From assembly GCF_030409945.1 (NCBI RefSeq), contig NZ_JAUFQV010000025.1, positions 124,001 through 188,000 of the forward strand: a stretch of 64,000 nt of DNA. The letters run 5' to 3'. The stretch comes from Vibrio tapetis subsp. quintayensis. Its GTDB lineage: Bacteria; Pseudomonadota; Gammaproteobacteria; Enterobacterales; Vibrionaceae. The first letter of the stretch is position 1. The number at the start of each line of letters is the position of its first letter. Both the position numbers and the translations under genes were made by a program. Under the pieces are notes generated by a model that worked only from the letters and a program-made list of their open reading frames with translations, had not been told where the DNA came from and ran no database searches. Shown here piece after piece: positions 17,860 through 27,214 of the stretch.

Positions 17860-20292
17860 TTACGCATCTTTGTTCACAGGGATTAATAGGCGTTTAATCA
17901 GTGTGTTAAGTACGATTGTCAATGTTAAAAACGAAAGCAATGGTAGGGATAACCATAACCCTGGGTGTAAGGTCGTTGATAGTTCAAACCCCCACCGCAT
18001 AATACTTGCGACACTCGCCTCAGCCCCAATACTCGCCACGATACCCGCGATGAACGCAATAGCGCCATATTCAAACCAAATGGTACGCGTGATGCGCGCT
18101 TTAGAGGCACCCAATGTTCGGTATAGACGAAACTCTTGCTGTCTTTGACTCAGGCTCAGACGCAGCAAGGTAAAAATCAACATAACTCCAGCTGCAACCC
18201 CTAAGACTGCCAGTACAGTAACCGCCCAAACAATTTGCTCCAATAGGGTTTGGATCTTACTGCCAATGCTTCTGACATCCAACAAACTCACGGTTGGGTA
18301 CTGCCTCGCAAGGTCATTAAGGAACTGGATCTCATCATCAACGCGAAAGCTAACCAGGTTAGTAGCAGGGATATCCGCTAGTGTGTCTGGAGTAAAGATG
18401 AAATAGAAATTGGGCTTCATTTCTCGCCATTCAACTAAACGGATGGTATTCACTGTCGCGGTGACGACCTGGCTGTTGATGGTAAACGTTAGCGCATCGC
18501 CTATTTCAATATTAAGTGCCTGAGCAACTTCAGATTCGACAGAGACGCCCTGCTTTGACGTCCACTGCCCTTCAAGTACTTCATTGTAATCAGGCAGCGA
18601 TTCGCCCCACGTGAAATTTAACTCGCGTCTGAGCGCGTCGGTTTTTTCTTCTTGAGGGCTAACCTCAACATTGTCCTCTGCAGGCTTACCGTTGATTTCA
18701 GTTAAACGTCCTCTCACAATTGGGTAAGCTTCTGAACGATTTAGGCCTTGTTCGTCAATTGCAGCTAAGTATTGTTCTGACTCATACGGGGCGATATTCA
18801 GTGCAAACACGTTAGGAGCATCAGCTGGCAGTGCTTTTTGCCAATCTTGGAGCAAATCGGTACGAACTAACCAGATGATTGCAAGCAACATTAACGACAA
18901 AGATAACGCACCAAGCTGAACAGCGGTCGAGGTCTTATCGCGGCTAATGCGGCTCATCGCCAACTTCATAGACGTTGTTAATGGAAAGCGACGCACCAAC
19001 TTCAACATCACGAGACTTGCGCCAGAAAGTACGACAAACGCAACAACAACACCAACAAAAACCAGCCATACGAACACATTATCGCCATAGCCCCACAACA
19101 GCGGAATGAGTGGCACAAGTAAAAGCCCCAACCACTTCTTCTCAAATGGCGTGGAGCTACTTTGCATAACGCTCATGGCCGGTGTTTGTAGCAAGTTGAT
19201 AAGCGGGAGGCCTAATGCCGGCACAGCAACCACTAAGCAGCTACCTAATGCGACAAGATAAGGAGCAACACCATAGCTTGGCAATGGGTCAGGCAATAGA
19301 TCGGTCAGAGGAAGCCTCAGTAACACTTCTAACGCCCCTCCTAATAGAAGGCCTGCGATAGAACCCAAGGCAAACAGCAGTGCTACCTGAATGAAAAGCC
19401 ATTTTCTTATCCATAGACGACTGGCTCCCAAGCTTTTCAACATCGCCACCGTTTTTCTTCGGCTTGCCACGTAGTGCTGACTCGTAAGCACTAACGTCGT
19501 TGCGGCCATGAGAATAACGATCGCTACGGTTAAAGAGAGATATTGTTTCGTTCGATTGAATATGTCTGAGGTTCGGCTCTGGCTATCTTCTGACATCCAC
19601 CGATCGCTTGCCGTTAGCGGTGTGTTTTCTTTCAACTCATCCAATGCCGCTTTCTCTCCTTGGAGGAATAAGCGATATTGGACGCGACTGCCAAGTTGAA
19701 TGGCCCCAGTTTGCTCGATGTCAGTATGATGAATAAAAGCGGTGGGCATTTGCTGAAATGGATTAAAGGCCAAGCCCGGTTGCTGTTTGATCACACCGGA
19801 TATGCGAAAGTCCGCGTCACCAATAGTGACAGCGTCACCCTCGTTAACCCCTAGCTGTTCTAGAATTCGTTGCTCAAGCCAAAGCTCACCAGGTGAAACT
19901 CGGTTAACTTGTTTCTTTGAATTTTCGAGCAGCATCTCGCCTTGCAGCGGGTATAAACCGTCCACGGCTTTAACGGTTATCAACTGCATACCGTCTTCAC
20001 TGAACGCCATAGTGGTAAAACGCGTCATTTCGGTGGACGTAAAATCGTTGCTCTCAACGCGCTTTAATAAAGGCTCAGAAAGAGTATTAGCCGACACAAA
20101 TACCATATCGGCGGTCAGTGCGTCTTTGCCTTGCTTCACGATAACCTGTTCAAGCCTGTCCGCCAGTGCTGACAGTGCGAAAATACTTCCGACGATCAAG
20201 GTCAATGCCGCAACGATAGGCCATAGTTGGCCCAATCGTATTTCTTTGATGCTCCACATAAACAGAGGCTTTATACCGGAGTTGGGCTTCAT
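17860..20292 (-). CDS. FtsX-family ABC transporter permease, YbbP-like
   Basis: 810 residues from the ATG at 20292, which overlaps the ATPase stop by four bases (ATGA) and is preceded by GGAGGTGAA. About ten membrane helices: one near the N-terminus (about 20-40), a large extracytoplasmic domain (about 45-250), three helices near 260-370, a central hydrophobic pair, a second extracytoplasmic domain, and three C-terminal helices. Two FtsX-type permease domains in one chain match the 804-residue YbbP of E. coli. With YbbA it forms a mechanotransmission-type exporter; a link to lipid or thioesterase TesA function is suggested only by the conserved gene neighbourhood. Confidence 0.88.
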   Translation of the reverse strand: MKPNSGIKPLFMWSIKEIRLGQLWPIVAALTLIVGSIFALSALADRLEQVIVKQGKDALTADMVFVSANTLSEPLLKRVESNDFTSTEMTRFTTMAFSEDGMQLITVKAVDGLYPLQGEMLLENSKKQVNRVSPGELWLEQRILEQLGVNEGDAVTIGDADFRISGVIKQQPGLAFNPFQQMPTAFIHHTDIEQTGAIQLGSRVQYRLFLQGEKAALDELKENTPLTASDRWMSEDSQSRTSDIFNRTKQYLSLTVAIVILMAATTLVLTSQHYVASRRKTVAMLKSLGASRLWIRKWLFIQVALLFALGSIAGLLLGGALEVLLRLPLTDLLPDPLPSYGVAPYLVALGSCLVVAVPALGLPLINLLQTPAMSVMQSSSTPFEKKWLGLLLVPLIPLLWGYGDNVFVWLVFVGVVVAFVVLSGASLVMLKLVRRFPLTTSMKLAMSRISRDKTSTAVQLGALSLSLMLLAIIWLVRTDLLQDWQKALPADAPNVFALNIAPYESEQYLAAIDEQGLNRSEAYPIVRGRLTEINGKPAEDNVEVSPQEEKTDALRRELNFTWGESLPDYNEVLEGQWTSKQGVSVESEVAQALNIEIGDALTFTINSQVVTATVNTIRLVEWREMKPNFYFIFTPDTLADIPATNLVSFRVDDEIQFLNDLARQYPTVSLLDVRSIGSKIQTLLEQIVWAVTVLAVLGVAAGVMLIFTLLRLSLSQRQQEFRLYRTLGASKARITRTIWFEYGAIAFIAGIVASIGAEASVASIMRWGFELSTTLHPGLWLSLPLLSFLTLTIVLNTLIKRLLIPVNKDA

Positions 20293-20966
20293 TTCACCTC
20301 CTCCAATACGCCGTTTTGCATATGAAGAACACGATCGCAACGCTGGGCTAACTCATTATCATGGGTGACTAAAATCAGTGTTGTGCCATGCTGCTTATTC
20401 AAATCAAATAAACGTTCAATCACGTTTGCAGCTGTGTGCTGATCTAAGTTTCCGGTCGGTTCATCGGCAAACAATATTTCCGGGTTTATCATGAATGCAC
20501 GAGCAAGGGCGACGCGCTGTTGTTCTCCCCCAGAAAGTTGCGTTGGCAAGTGATCCATCCGTTCTTGTAGCCCAACCGATGTTAATAGCTGTTCTGCGCG
20601 CTCAGTATCTTCATCTTCCCCACTCAATAAGCAGGGTAACGTGACGTTTTCTCGCGCCGTCAGTGTAGGGATAAGCAGAAAACTCTGAAATACAAAACCG
20701 ATTGATTTACTTCTAAGCGCTGCTCTTTGTTCGTCATCTAGCCCCATTAAAGACTGGCCCAAAAGGGATATTTCACCCTCACTGGGTAGGTCTAACCCTG
20801 CTAGCAGCGTCATTAAAGTCGACTTACCTGCACCAGAAACTCCGACGATGGCGACACTCTCGCCTTTTTTAACATCCAAATTTACGCCTTCAAGGATTGT
20901 TAAACGCTCCTGATTAGTCGTAACATGTTTAGCGATTGATTTAGCTTTAATAACGGACGTGCTCAT
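20289..20966 (-). CDS. ABC transporter ATP-binding protein YbbA-like
   Basis: 225 residues from the ATG at 20966, chosen because AAGGA lies upstream at good spacing. Walker [12 protein letters not shown]-loop FVFQSFLL, signature LSGGEQQR, Walker [13 protein letters not shown] and switch His in VTHD are all intact. It belongs to the LolD/MacB branch of ATPases that pair with FtsX-type permeases. Its start codon and that of divergent tesA share the palindrome CATG, so each promoter must lie inside the other gene. Confidence 0.92.
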   Translation of the reverse strand: MSTSVIKAKSIAKHVTTNQERLTILEGVNLDVKKGESVAIVGVSGAGKSTLMTLLAGLDLPSEGEISLLGQSLMGLDDEQRAALRSKSIGFVFQSFLLIPTLTARENVTLPCLLSGEDEDTERAEQLLTSVGLQERMDHLPTQLSGGEQQRVALARAFMINPEILFADEPTGNLDQHTAANVIERLFDLNKQHGTTLILVTHDNELAQRCDRVLHMQNGVLEEVK

Positions 20967-21600
20967 GATTAGATTCCTTTCGGTACTGACTTTTTGTTTT
21001 TTTATATTCACTAATGTATCAACTGCGCAAGCAACGACCAATGAAAATACGATACTAATATTGGGTGATAGCCTCAGCGCGGGTTATCAAATGAAACCCC
21101 AACAGGCATGGCCTCACCTATTATCACAACAGTTAGATGAACAAAACCTTAACACTCGAATAATAAATGCTTCTGTTTCGGGAGATACTACGGGCAATGG
21201 CCTTGCTCGAATAAATACCTTATTGGAATTACATAAGCCCAACTGGGTAGTCATTGAGCTGGGCGCCAACGATGGTCTTCGAGGTTTTCCTCCAAGTCGT
21301 ATCCAAAGTAACCTGTCAGCCCTCATCACTCAAAGCCAAGCAGGTGGCGCCGAAGTGATACTAATGCAAATACGTATTCCACCTAATTATGGCAAGAAAT
21401 ACAACCAGTTATTTAACAATTTGTACCCAAGGCTGGCTGATGAATTTGACATTCCGCTTATTCCTTTCTTTCTGGAACAAGTCATCGTAAAGCCTGAGTG
21501 GATGATGAACGATGGATTACACCCCAAAGCTGAAGCTCAACCATGGATAGCCAATTACATCGGTGAGCAAATTTTACCATTCATAAAAACAGCAAGTTAA
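20965..21600 (+). CDS. tesA: Acyl-CoA thioesterase I / lysophospholipase / arylesterase TesA
   Basis: 211 residues from the ATG at 20965 (a GTG two codons earlier is possible). A signal peptide (about 1-22, ending STAQA) directs it to the periplasm. SGNH-hydrolase blocks: GDSLSAG with the nucleophile Ser, the oxyanion Gly in SGDTTG, GAND with Asn, and DGLHP with the catalytic Asp-His. It hydrolyses acyl thioesters, lysophospholipids and aryl esters. The divergent pairing with the ybbA-ybbP exporter is the same as in E. coli, and here the start codons overlap. No terminator is seen after the stop. Confidence 0.94.
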   Translation: MIRFLSVLTFCFFIFTNVSTAQATTNENTILILGDSLSAGYQMKPQQAWPHLLSQQLDEQNLNTRIINASVSGDTTGNGLARINTLLELHKPNWVVIELGANDGLRGFPPSRIQSNLSALITQSQAGGAEVILMQIRIPPNYGKKYNQLFNNLYPRLADEFDIPLIPFFLEQVIVKPEWMMNDGLHPKAEAQPWIANYIGEQILPFIKTAS

Positions 21601-21755
21601 CTGTTCTAGCTCAATACATCTATCAAGGGCATCGTATATAGTTTACCAACGTTATTTACTATTTAGATAGGTACGGCCTGAGGACACTTTTGGATCACAC
21701 GTCAATTTAAGTGAACCCAAAAGCCCAGGTCTTATTGGTGAAAGGACTGAGTTTT

Positions 21756-22955
21756 ATGCTAATTGAGCCCGTAATTAAAGGAGTGGTTGCTCGCTCTTCA
21801 CATCCATTCGGCTGTCATGCTGCCATTAAGGAACAAATCGAATTCGTAAAACAAGCAAAGCCCATCACCACCCGCCCTAAGCGCGTTCTTATTATTGGTG
21901 CTTCTTCTGGCTTTGGGCTTGCTTCTCGAATTGCACTGACGTTTGGCGGTGCCAATGCCGATACCATCGGTGTCTCGTTTGAAAAAGGCCCATCAGAGAA
22001 AGGCACCGGTTCTGCTGGGTGGTATAACAACATCTTTTTCAAACAAGAAGCAGAAAAAGCAGGCCGTACTGCCATTAATATTATTGGTGACGCATTTGCT
22101 CAAGATACCCGTAGACGTGTCATTGAAGCCATTGAAACCTATTTTGAAGGTGAAGTGGATCTCATCATCTACAGCTTGGCCGCCGGGTTTAGACCAAAGC
22201 CTGACAGTGAAGATTTTTGGCAATCCACCATCAAGCCAGTCGATACGGAAGTCTCTGGTGCTACAGTATTGTTAGATACTGACTCTTGGGTTGAATCCCA
22301 TATTTCACCGGCATCGCAAGAAGAGTTAGACGCGACCATAAAAGTCATGGGCGGAGAAGACTGGGAAAGTTGGATAGATACACTTATCAATGAAGAATCC
22401 ATCGCTCAAGGCTGCCAAACAGTCGCTTTCTCTTATATTGGTTCAGAGAAAACTCACGCGATTTACCTCGATGGCACACTTGGACAAGCTAAAATAGACT
22501 TGCACCAAACCAGCCACGCATTAAACCTCAAACTTGCTCAGTTTGGTGGTGGAGCTTACGCTAGTGTGTGTAAAGCCCTTGTCACTAAAGCAAGTGTATT
22601 TATTCCTGCTTTCACTCCCTACATTTTAGCTCTATTTAAAGTGATGAAACAAAAAGGCACTCACGAGGGTTGCATTGAACAAATGCAGCGACTATTCCGA
22701 GATAAGCTTTATGCCGATGGCAGAACGCCTGTAGATGCAGAGCGCCTCATCCGCATTGATGAGCTTGAACTGGATGCAGACACTCAAAGCCAAGTTAAAT
22801 CTCTCATCGACCAAATGAACAGTACAAATTTTGCTGAAATTGGCGACTATCAAGGCTATAAAGGCGACTTCATGGCACTTAACGGCTTTGGGCTCGACGG
22901 GGTCAACTATGAAACTGAAGTTCCATTCGACGTACTAAAAGAGCTACAACCGTAA
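21756..22955 (+). CDS. fabV: Enoyl-[acyl-carrier-protein] reductase FabV
   Basis: 399 residues from the ATG at 21756; AAAGGA precedes it and family members begin MxIEPVIKG. It makes the last reduction in fatty-acid elongation with NADH. The cofactor site is in IIGASSGFGLASR, and the FabV active site Y-X8-K is seen as Tyr237 and Lys246 (YLDGTLGQAK). FabV is larger than FabI and is not sensitive to triclosan in Vibrio and Pseudomonas, by family knowledge. Monocistronic, followed by a hairpin without U-run. Confidence 0.96.
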   Translation: MLIEPVIKGVVARSSHPFGCHAAIKEQIEFVKQAKPITTRPKRVLIIGASSGFGLASRIALTFGGANADTIGVSFEKGPSEKGTGSAGWYNNIFFKQEAEKAGRTAINIIGDAFAQDTRRRVIEAIETYFEGEVDLIIYSLAAGFRPKPDSEDFWQSTIKPVDTEVSGATVLLDTDSWVESHISPASQEELDATIKVMGGEDWESWIDTLINEESIAQGCQTVAFSYIGSEKTHAIYLDGTLGQAKIDLHQTSHALNLKLAQFGGGAYASVCKALVTKASVFIPAFTPYILALFKVMKQKGTHEGCIEQMQRLFRDKLYADGRTPVDAERLIRIDELELDADTQSQVKSLIDQMNSTNFAEIGDYQGYKGDFMALNGFGLDGVNYETEVPFDVLKELQP

Positions 22956-22966
22956 CTTTCGCTCAG

Positions 22967-23006
22967 ATACTGTGCAGTTTCCACTTGTATGTACATTGCA
23001 CAGTAT
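22967..23006. terminator. 10-bp hairpin downstream of fabV, no U-tract
   Basis: ATACTGTGCA (22967-22976) and TGCACAGTAT (22997-23006) are a perfect inverted repeat with a 20-base loop, 12 bases after the fabV stop. No T-run follows; it may protect the 3' end rather than terminate. Confidence 0.5.
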
Positions 23007-23237
23007 CAAAGTTGCAACTTTTCTCAATTCCTCGCAATATAATTGAACTTAGCGTTGTTGTTCTGACCAACCCAGTCTTATACTTAAGAAATCAAGACAC
23101 AGGTAATGGGTTTCGATTTTTCCTACCGTTAATAGTACGTAATTCTAAATGGTCACTTTGCTAAACAACGGTAAATGCTCGAACCCATAGCGCTCTTCAA
23201 GGATGAAGATCAATACCGCTCAAAGGAACAATAATGC

Positions 23238-25130
23238 ATGCCAAAAGTACCCACAAATACCATAGAAGTACCTCCATACATGCTCAATGGATGGCAGAAT
23301 ATCGTCGATCTGATTGCAACCTTGTCTACGGTTCCTTCAGCATTGATCATGCGAATTCATGAGGAAAGCATTGAAGTCCTTGTTGGCAACCAGTCTCCAC
23401 ACTCTCCGTACAAAACCGGCAGCAGTGAAACATTGGGGGGTGGGCTATATTGTGAGTCCGTCGTCGAAAGCAATGCGCCTCTGTGTGTTCCTAATGCATT
23501 GCAAGACCCAAACTGGAGCAACAACCCCGATATCAAATTAGGCATGATTGCTTATTACGGCATCCCTATTAATTGGCCTAATGGTGACAGCTTCGGCACC
23601 ATATGCATGCTCGACAGGCAAGAGAATCATTTTGAATCGACATTTCGTGACTTAATTGAATCATTTCGCATATCAATTGAGTCTCAACTCGCCCTTTTGT
23701 ATCAACACGCGATTTTGCATCGATCCAACAAAGATCTTAAGCTAAGGGTAAAAAGCCGCACCGAAGATCTTGCGAACCTGAATTTTTCTTTGTGCGCCGA
23801 AATCGAGAAACGAAAGGAAGCCGAGCAAAAAGTCGCCTACCAGAAAACCCACGACTTGGGGACAGGCTTCATTAACCGCAATGCACTCATCGAAGAAACA
23901 ACGCCTATTTTCAAGAGGGTTCAAAACTCTCCATCAAGCATGGTGTATATCCATATTGGTTTTACAAACGGTCGACGACTTCAAAACCGGTTCGGTTACG
24001 ATGTGTTTGATAACGTATTGCGCGAATATAGAAACCGCGTCGGCCCTATTAAAGCAAAACAATCGATTACCGCTCGCACATCAACCATTGATTTGGTGGT
24101 TGCACTGGAACTTGACCCTAGTGAAACGGATGTCGAACTGGTTTGTAAAAAGCTCGTGGATATCAGCCACTCTGACTTTTTTGTTGGTGACGAGCCGCTG
24201 CACTTGCATGCCTACGTTGGGGTCGCGACCTCCTTAGACAGTAAAACACCCGATGAAATGCTCAAACATGCAGGGGAAGCGATGATCGCTTGCCGCGATA
24301 CCGGCAAAAAATACGCGTTTTACGCCAATACTAAAGTCACGTCTCCTTCAACAAACCAACTGGAGAGCTATTTGCTGGAGGCCGTCCGCAGCAACGACTT
24401 GATGCTCTATTTTCAACCTAAAGTTTCCCCTAAGAGCGGGAAATGGCTCGGCGCTGAGGCTCTTCTAAGGTGGAATCACCCGGTACTAGGGCAAGTATCT
24501 AATGATTCCTTGATCCAACTGGCTGAACAAAACGGTCTGATATTTGAAGTGGGCAATTATGTACTGCGCACTGCTATTGAACGTGCCAGCGAGTGGACCC
24601 AATACGTTGAAGACTTCAAGGTTGCCGTTAACGTTTCGGCCATGCAGTTACGCGATGTTCATTTCGTCGAACAAGTGGAACATCTATTGGAGACATACCA
24701 CTTACCTGCCCGTTATTTAGAGATAGAAGTCACCGAGTCTAGCCTAATTGCTGATGAGTTTTTGGCAGGCAATACTCTGCATGCCCTACACCAACTGGGA
24801 ATCACTCTGTCTCTAGATGACTTTGGCACGGGGTATTCGTCGTTCAGTTATTTGAAAAAATACCCATTTGATTGCATCAAGATCGACAAGAGCTTCATCA
24901 TCCAAATCACTCGAAGCTCACAAGACAGAGAGATCGTTCGCTCGATCATTAATGTCGCCAAAAAACTGCACCTAAAAGTCGTTATGGAAGGTATTGAAAC
25001 TTCCGAGCAAGAGCAATTTATCTTAGACGAGGGCTGTGATTATGGCCAAGGCTACTTATATGGCAAACCAATGAACTGCCAAGTTTTCGAACAAAGCTTA
25101 ATTTCGAGAAACTATAACGGCACAACCTAG
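23238..25130 (+). CDS. GAF - degenerate GGDEF - EAL protein (probable c-di-GMP phosphodiesterase)
   Basis: 630 residues, cytoplasmic. A GAF-like sensor domain (about 15-155) is followed by a coiled coil (about 160-200) and a GGDEF-like domain (about 205-355) whose active loop is lost: the place of GGDEF reads TSTIDLVV. The EAL domain (about 375-620) is intact: AEALLRW, NVSAMQL, EVTESSL, DDFGTGYSS, KIDKSF, EGIETSEQ and QGYLYG supply the metal and catalytic residues. So it should hydrolyse c-di-GMP, with the dead GGDEF as a possible GTP or partner sensor. AAAGGA lies 10 bases before the ATG. Monocistronic. Confidence 0.9.
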   Translation: MPKVPTNTIEVPPYMLNGWQNIVDLIATLSTVPSALIMRIHEESIEVLVGNQSPHSPYKTGSSETLGGGLYCESVVESNAPLCVPNALQDPNWSNNPDIKLGMIAYYGIPINWPNGDSFGTICMLDRQENHFESTFRDLIESFRISIESQLALLYQHAILHRSNKDLKLRVKSRTEDLANLNFSLCAEIEKRKEAEQKVAYQKTHDLGTGFINRNALIEETTPIFKRVQNSPSSMVYIHIGFTNGRRLQNRFGYDVFDNVLREYRNRVGPIKAKQSITARTSTIDLVVALELDPSETDVELVCKKLVDISHSDFFVGDEPLHLHAYVGVATSLDSKTPDEMLKHAGEAMIACRDTGKKYAFYANTKVTSPSTNQLESYLLEAVRSNDLMLYFQPKVSPKSGKWLGAEALLRWNHPVLGQVSNDSLIQLAEQNGLIFEVGNYVLRTAIERASEWTQYVEDFKVAVNVSAMQLRDVHFVEQVEHLLETYHLPARYLEIEVTESSLIADEFLAGNTLHALHQLGITLSLDDFGTGYSSFSYLKKYPFDCIKIDKSFIIQITRSSQDREIVRSIINVAKKLHLKVVMEGIETSEQEQFILDEGCDYGQGYLYGKPMNCQVFEQSLISRNYNGTT

Positions 25131-25237
25131 CTTAAAAAGCCCGTAATTGATGAATTAGAGTAACTATTTTTTGCTTAAAGGGCTTGGGTTTTCTATAATC
25201 CTCGCCCAACTTCCTATCTAAGTAAAAGTAGTGCCCT

Positions 25238-26887
25238 ATGGATCTATTGATCGCAACTCTCAAAAAATTGGAAAAACAAAATTATCGCGCTTATCAGCAA
25301 ATCAAAGGAAGTTATGATTTTGGTGATTTTGATCTTCACATAGACACTACTCAAGCCGACCCTTACGCACCAGCATCACGCCTTCGTGCGACTCGTGCTT
25401 GGTCTTTAACCGGCCTAGACTGGCTAAAAGAGACGTCTCCTGCTTACCAAATTGCTGCTAGAGACTTTATTGCTCGCGCTTTTTGTCATTTTGCAAACCA
25501 AGAAAACAGCGTATTCATGTCGTTAAGCGGCCAGACCGTTCTCGACCAAACATGCGTTCTGTTTACAGACCACGGCATTGAACTTCGCTTTCGTGTCGAC
25601 TTACCAGCAGACGGCCGCACCATTTTGGGAAAGCGAGCCATCAATGTGTTGTCTTTCCACCTACCTAAGTTCATTCGTAAAGCAACGATTGAACGTGAAC
25701 TTGATATTGCGGCATTGAAGAAGCATTGCGAGGCCATTGAAGATCAGGTTGCATTACGTGCTCAACTGGACGATCGCAACTTAGTTTCTTTCATTGGTGA
25801 TGGCAGTATCTTACCTCGTTTTGCTGGTAACAGTGACCTACCGATGAAAGAAGCGGTTGCATTTCAGTCTCCTGACTCTCTCGCCGTTGAATTAACAACG
25901 CCGAACTCAGGCACAGTTCGGGGTATGGGTATTCCAAAAGGCATCACCCTCATTGTTGGGGGTGGTTTTCACGGTAAATCGACATTATTGAATGCGGTGG
26001 AACGCTCTATCTATAACCACATTCCTGGTGATGGCCGTGAACTTATTGTCAGCAACTTAAGTGCGATGAAGATCCGTGCTGAAGACGGTCGCTGCGTTCA
26101 TAACCTAAACCTATCAAATTACATAAACCATTTACCACAAGGTCGTGATACCGAAGACTTCTCGACTCAAGACGCGTCTGGTTCAACATCACAGGCGGCT
26201 TGGTTACAAGAATCATTGGAAGCTGGGGCGAAAAGCCTTCTTATCGATGAAGATACGTCGGCGACTAACTTCATGATTCGCGATGAGCGTATGCAGGCGT
26301 TGGTATCTAAAGGTGACGAGCCGATCACACCATTGGTCGATCGCATCGGGCAATTACGCGACGAGCTAAGTATTTCTACGGTTATTGTTATGGGGGGCTC
26401 CGGCGACTACTTAGACGTTGCGGATACCGTCATTCAAATGCACGACTATCAAGCCGTTGACGTAACAGAAAAAGCAAAGCTAGTCATTGCTCAACACCCA
26501 TCACAACGACTTCAAGAAGCGAGTGAAACACTTAATACGTTTGCGCCGCGTCAGTTCAACCCTGGTTGTTTGCAAGCGATATTGGCGGATGGAAAGTTCC
26601 GCGTGAATGCAAAAGGCAAAGATGGCTTGCGATTTGGTAAAGAGCAAGTTGATATTTCTGTATTGGAACAGCTTGAATCTGCCAATGAAATCAACGCAAT
26701 TGGTTGGGTGTGGTTTCAAATGGCGCAAATGACGGGTTGGTTAAACGCGCCAGCCGAAGATATTGACGCACTGCTAAGTTCTGAGCAATGGTATGCAAAT
26801 ATGCCAAACCATGGTGACATTGCAAAGCCAAGAACATTAGACGTAATGGCAACCCTTAACCGTATGCGCAAAGCCCAGTTTAAATAA
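25238..26887 (+). CDS. ABC-class predicted ATPase (PF09818 family)
   Basis: 549 residues, the family's usual size, no membrane part. An N-terminal domain (about 1-230) rich in basic residues precedes an ABC-like ATPase core: Walker A GGGFHGKSTLL near 245-255, a Walker B-like SLLIDEDTSATNF near 335-345, and a VVMGGSGDYL segment. The family is widespread in bacteria and plants and often annotated only as predicted ABC-class ATPase; a trypanosome relative binds RNA in RNA editing. A nucleic-acid role here is inference. No transporter partner is nearby. A bidirectional terminator follows. Confidence 0.88.
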   Translation: MDLLIATLKKLEKQNYRAYQQIKGSYDFGDFDLHIDTTQADPYAPASRLRATRAWSLTGLDWLKETSPAYQIAARDFIARAFCHFANQENSVFMSLSGQTVLDQTCVLFTDHGIELRFRVDLPADGRTILGKRAINVLSFHLPKFIRKATIERELDIAALKKHCEAIEDQVALRAQLDDRNLVSFIGDGSILPRFAGNSDLPMKEAVAFQSPDSLAVELTTPNSGTVRGMGIPKGITLIVGGGFHGKSTLLNAVERSIYNHIPGDGRELIVSNLSAMKIRAEDGRCVHNLNLSNYINHLPQGRDTEDFSTQDASGSTSQAAWLQESLEAGAKSLLIDEDTSATNFMIRDERMQALVSKGDEPITPLVDRIGQLRDELSISTVIVMGGSGDYLDVADTVIQMHDYQAVDVTEKAKLVIAQHPSQRLQEASETLNTFAPRQFNPGCLQAILADGKFRVNAKGKDGLRFGKEQVDISVLEQLESANEINAIGWVWFQMAQMTGWLNAPAEDIDALLSSEQWYANMPNHGDIAKPRTLDVMATLNRMRKAQFK

Positions 26888-26924
26888 CCGAACTGGCTTT
26901 CTTGATTGCCATGTTACAGGCAAC

Positions 26925-26953
26925 AAAAAAGGAGCTTAATCGCTCCTTTTTTA
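26925..26953. terminator. Bidirectional intrinsic terminator
   Basis: AAAAAAGGAGC (26925-26935) pairs with GCTCCTTTTTT (26942-26952), loop TTAATC. It serves the ATPase gene on the plus strand and the small membrane-protein gene on the minus strand. Confidence 0.93.
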
Positions 26954-26971
26954 TTCTTATTGAGCTTCGCC

Positions 26972-27067
26972 TCATAAACCTGCCAGCGGTACAAAATACA
27001 CAAGCGCTGACCAAGCAAAAACCCAAGCTACAACCATAACCGTATCGAGCAAATCAGTACTCCACAT
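26972..27067 (-). CDS. 31-residue single-pass membrane protein (overlooked small ORF)
   Basis: The reading frame encodes 31 residues starting MWSTDLLDTVMVVAWVFAWS and ending in TGA at 26972. A single hydrophobic helix rich in V, W, A and F covers about residues 9-31. The ATG sits six bases after GGAGGAT, the strongest ribosome-binding site seen in this window, and a bidirectional terminator lies 19 bases after the stop. These signals support a real gene although no family is recognised. The N-terminus with two Asp would tend to stay outside the positive-inside rule's cytoplasm, so orientation is unsure. It might act by binding a larger membrane protein, as many such peptides do. Confidence 0.65.
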   Translation of the reverse strand: MWSTDLLDTVMVVAWVFAWSALVYFVPLAGL

Positions 27068-27214
27068 GGCATCCTCCAACAATTCGTGATTTCCAAAACA
27101 GGTCACGGCGGCAACCTATCGATTTCGAATCATCTCTCATTGTTAATAGAGCAATATCTATACCAATTAATTCATTTTAACGCTCGACGCCTTTTTTTAT
27201 GATACAGATAGTGA

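Noticed and set aside
19787..20368. 193-codon plus-strand frame opposite ybbP
   Set aside because: Serine/threonine-rich shadow of the permease gene, no ribosome-binding site.
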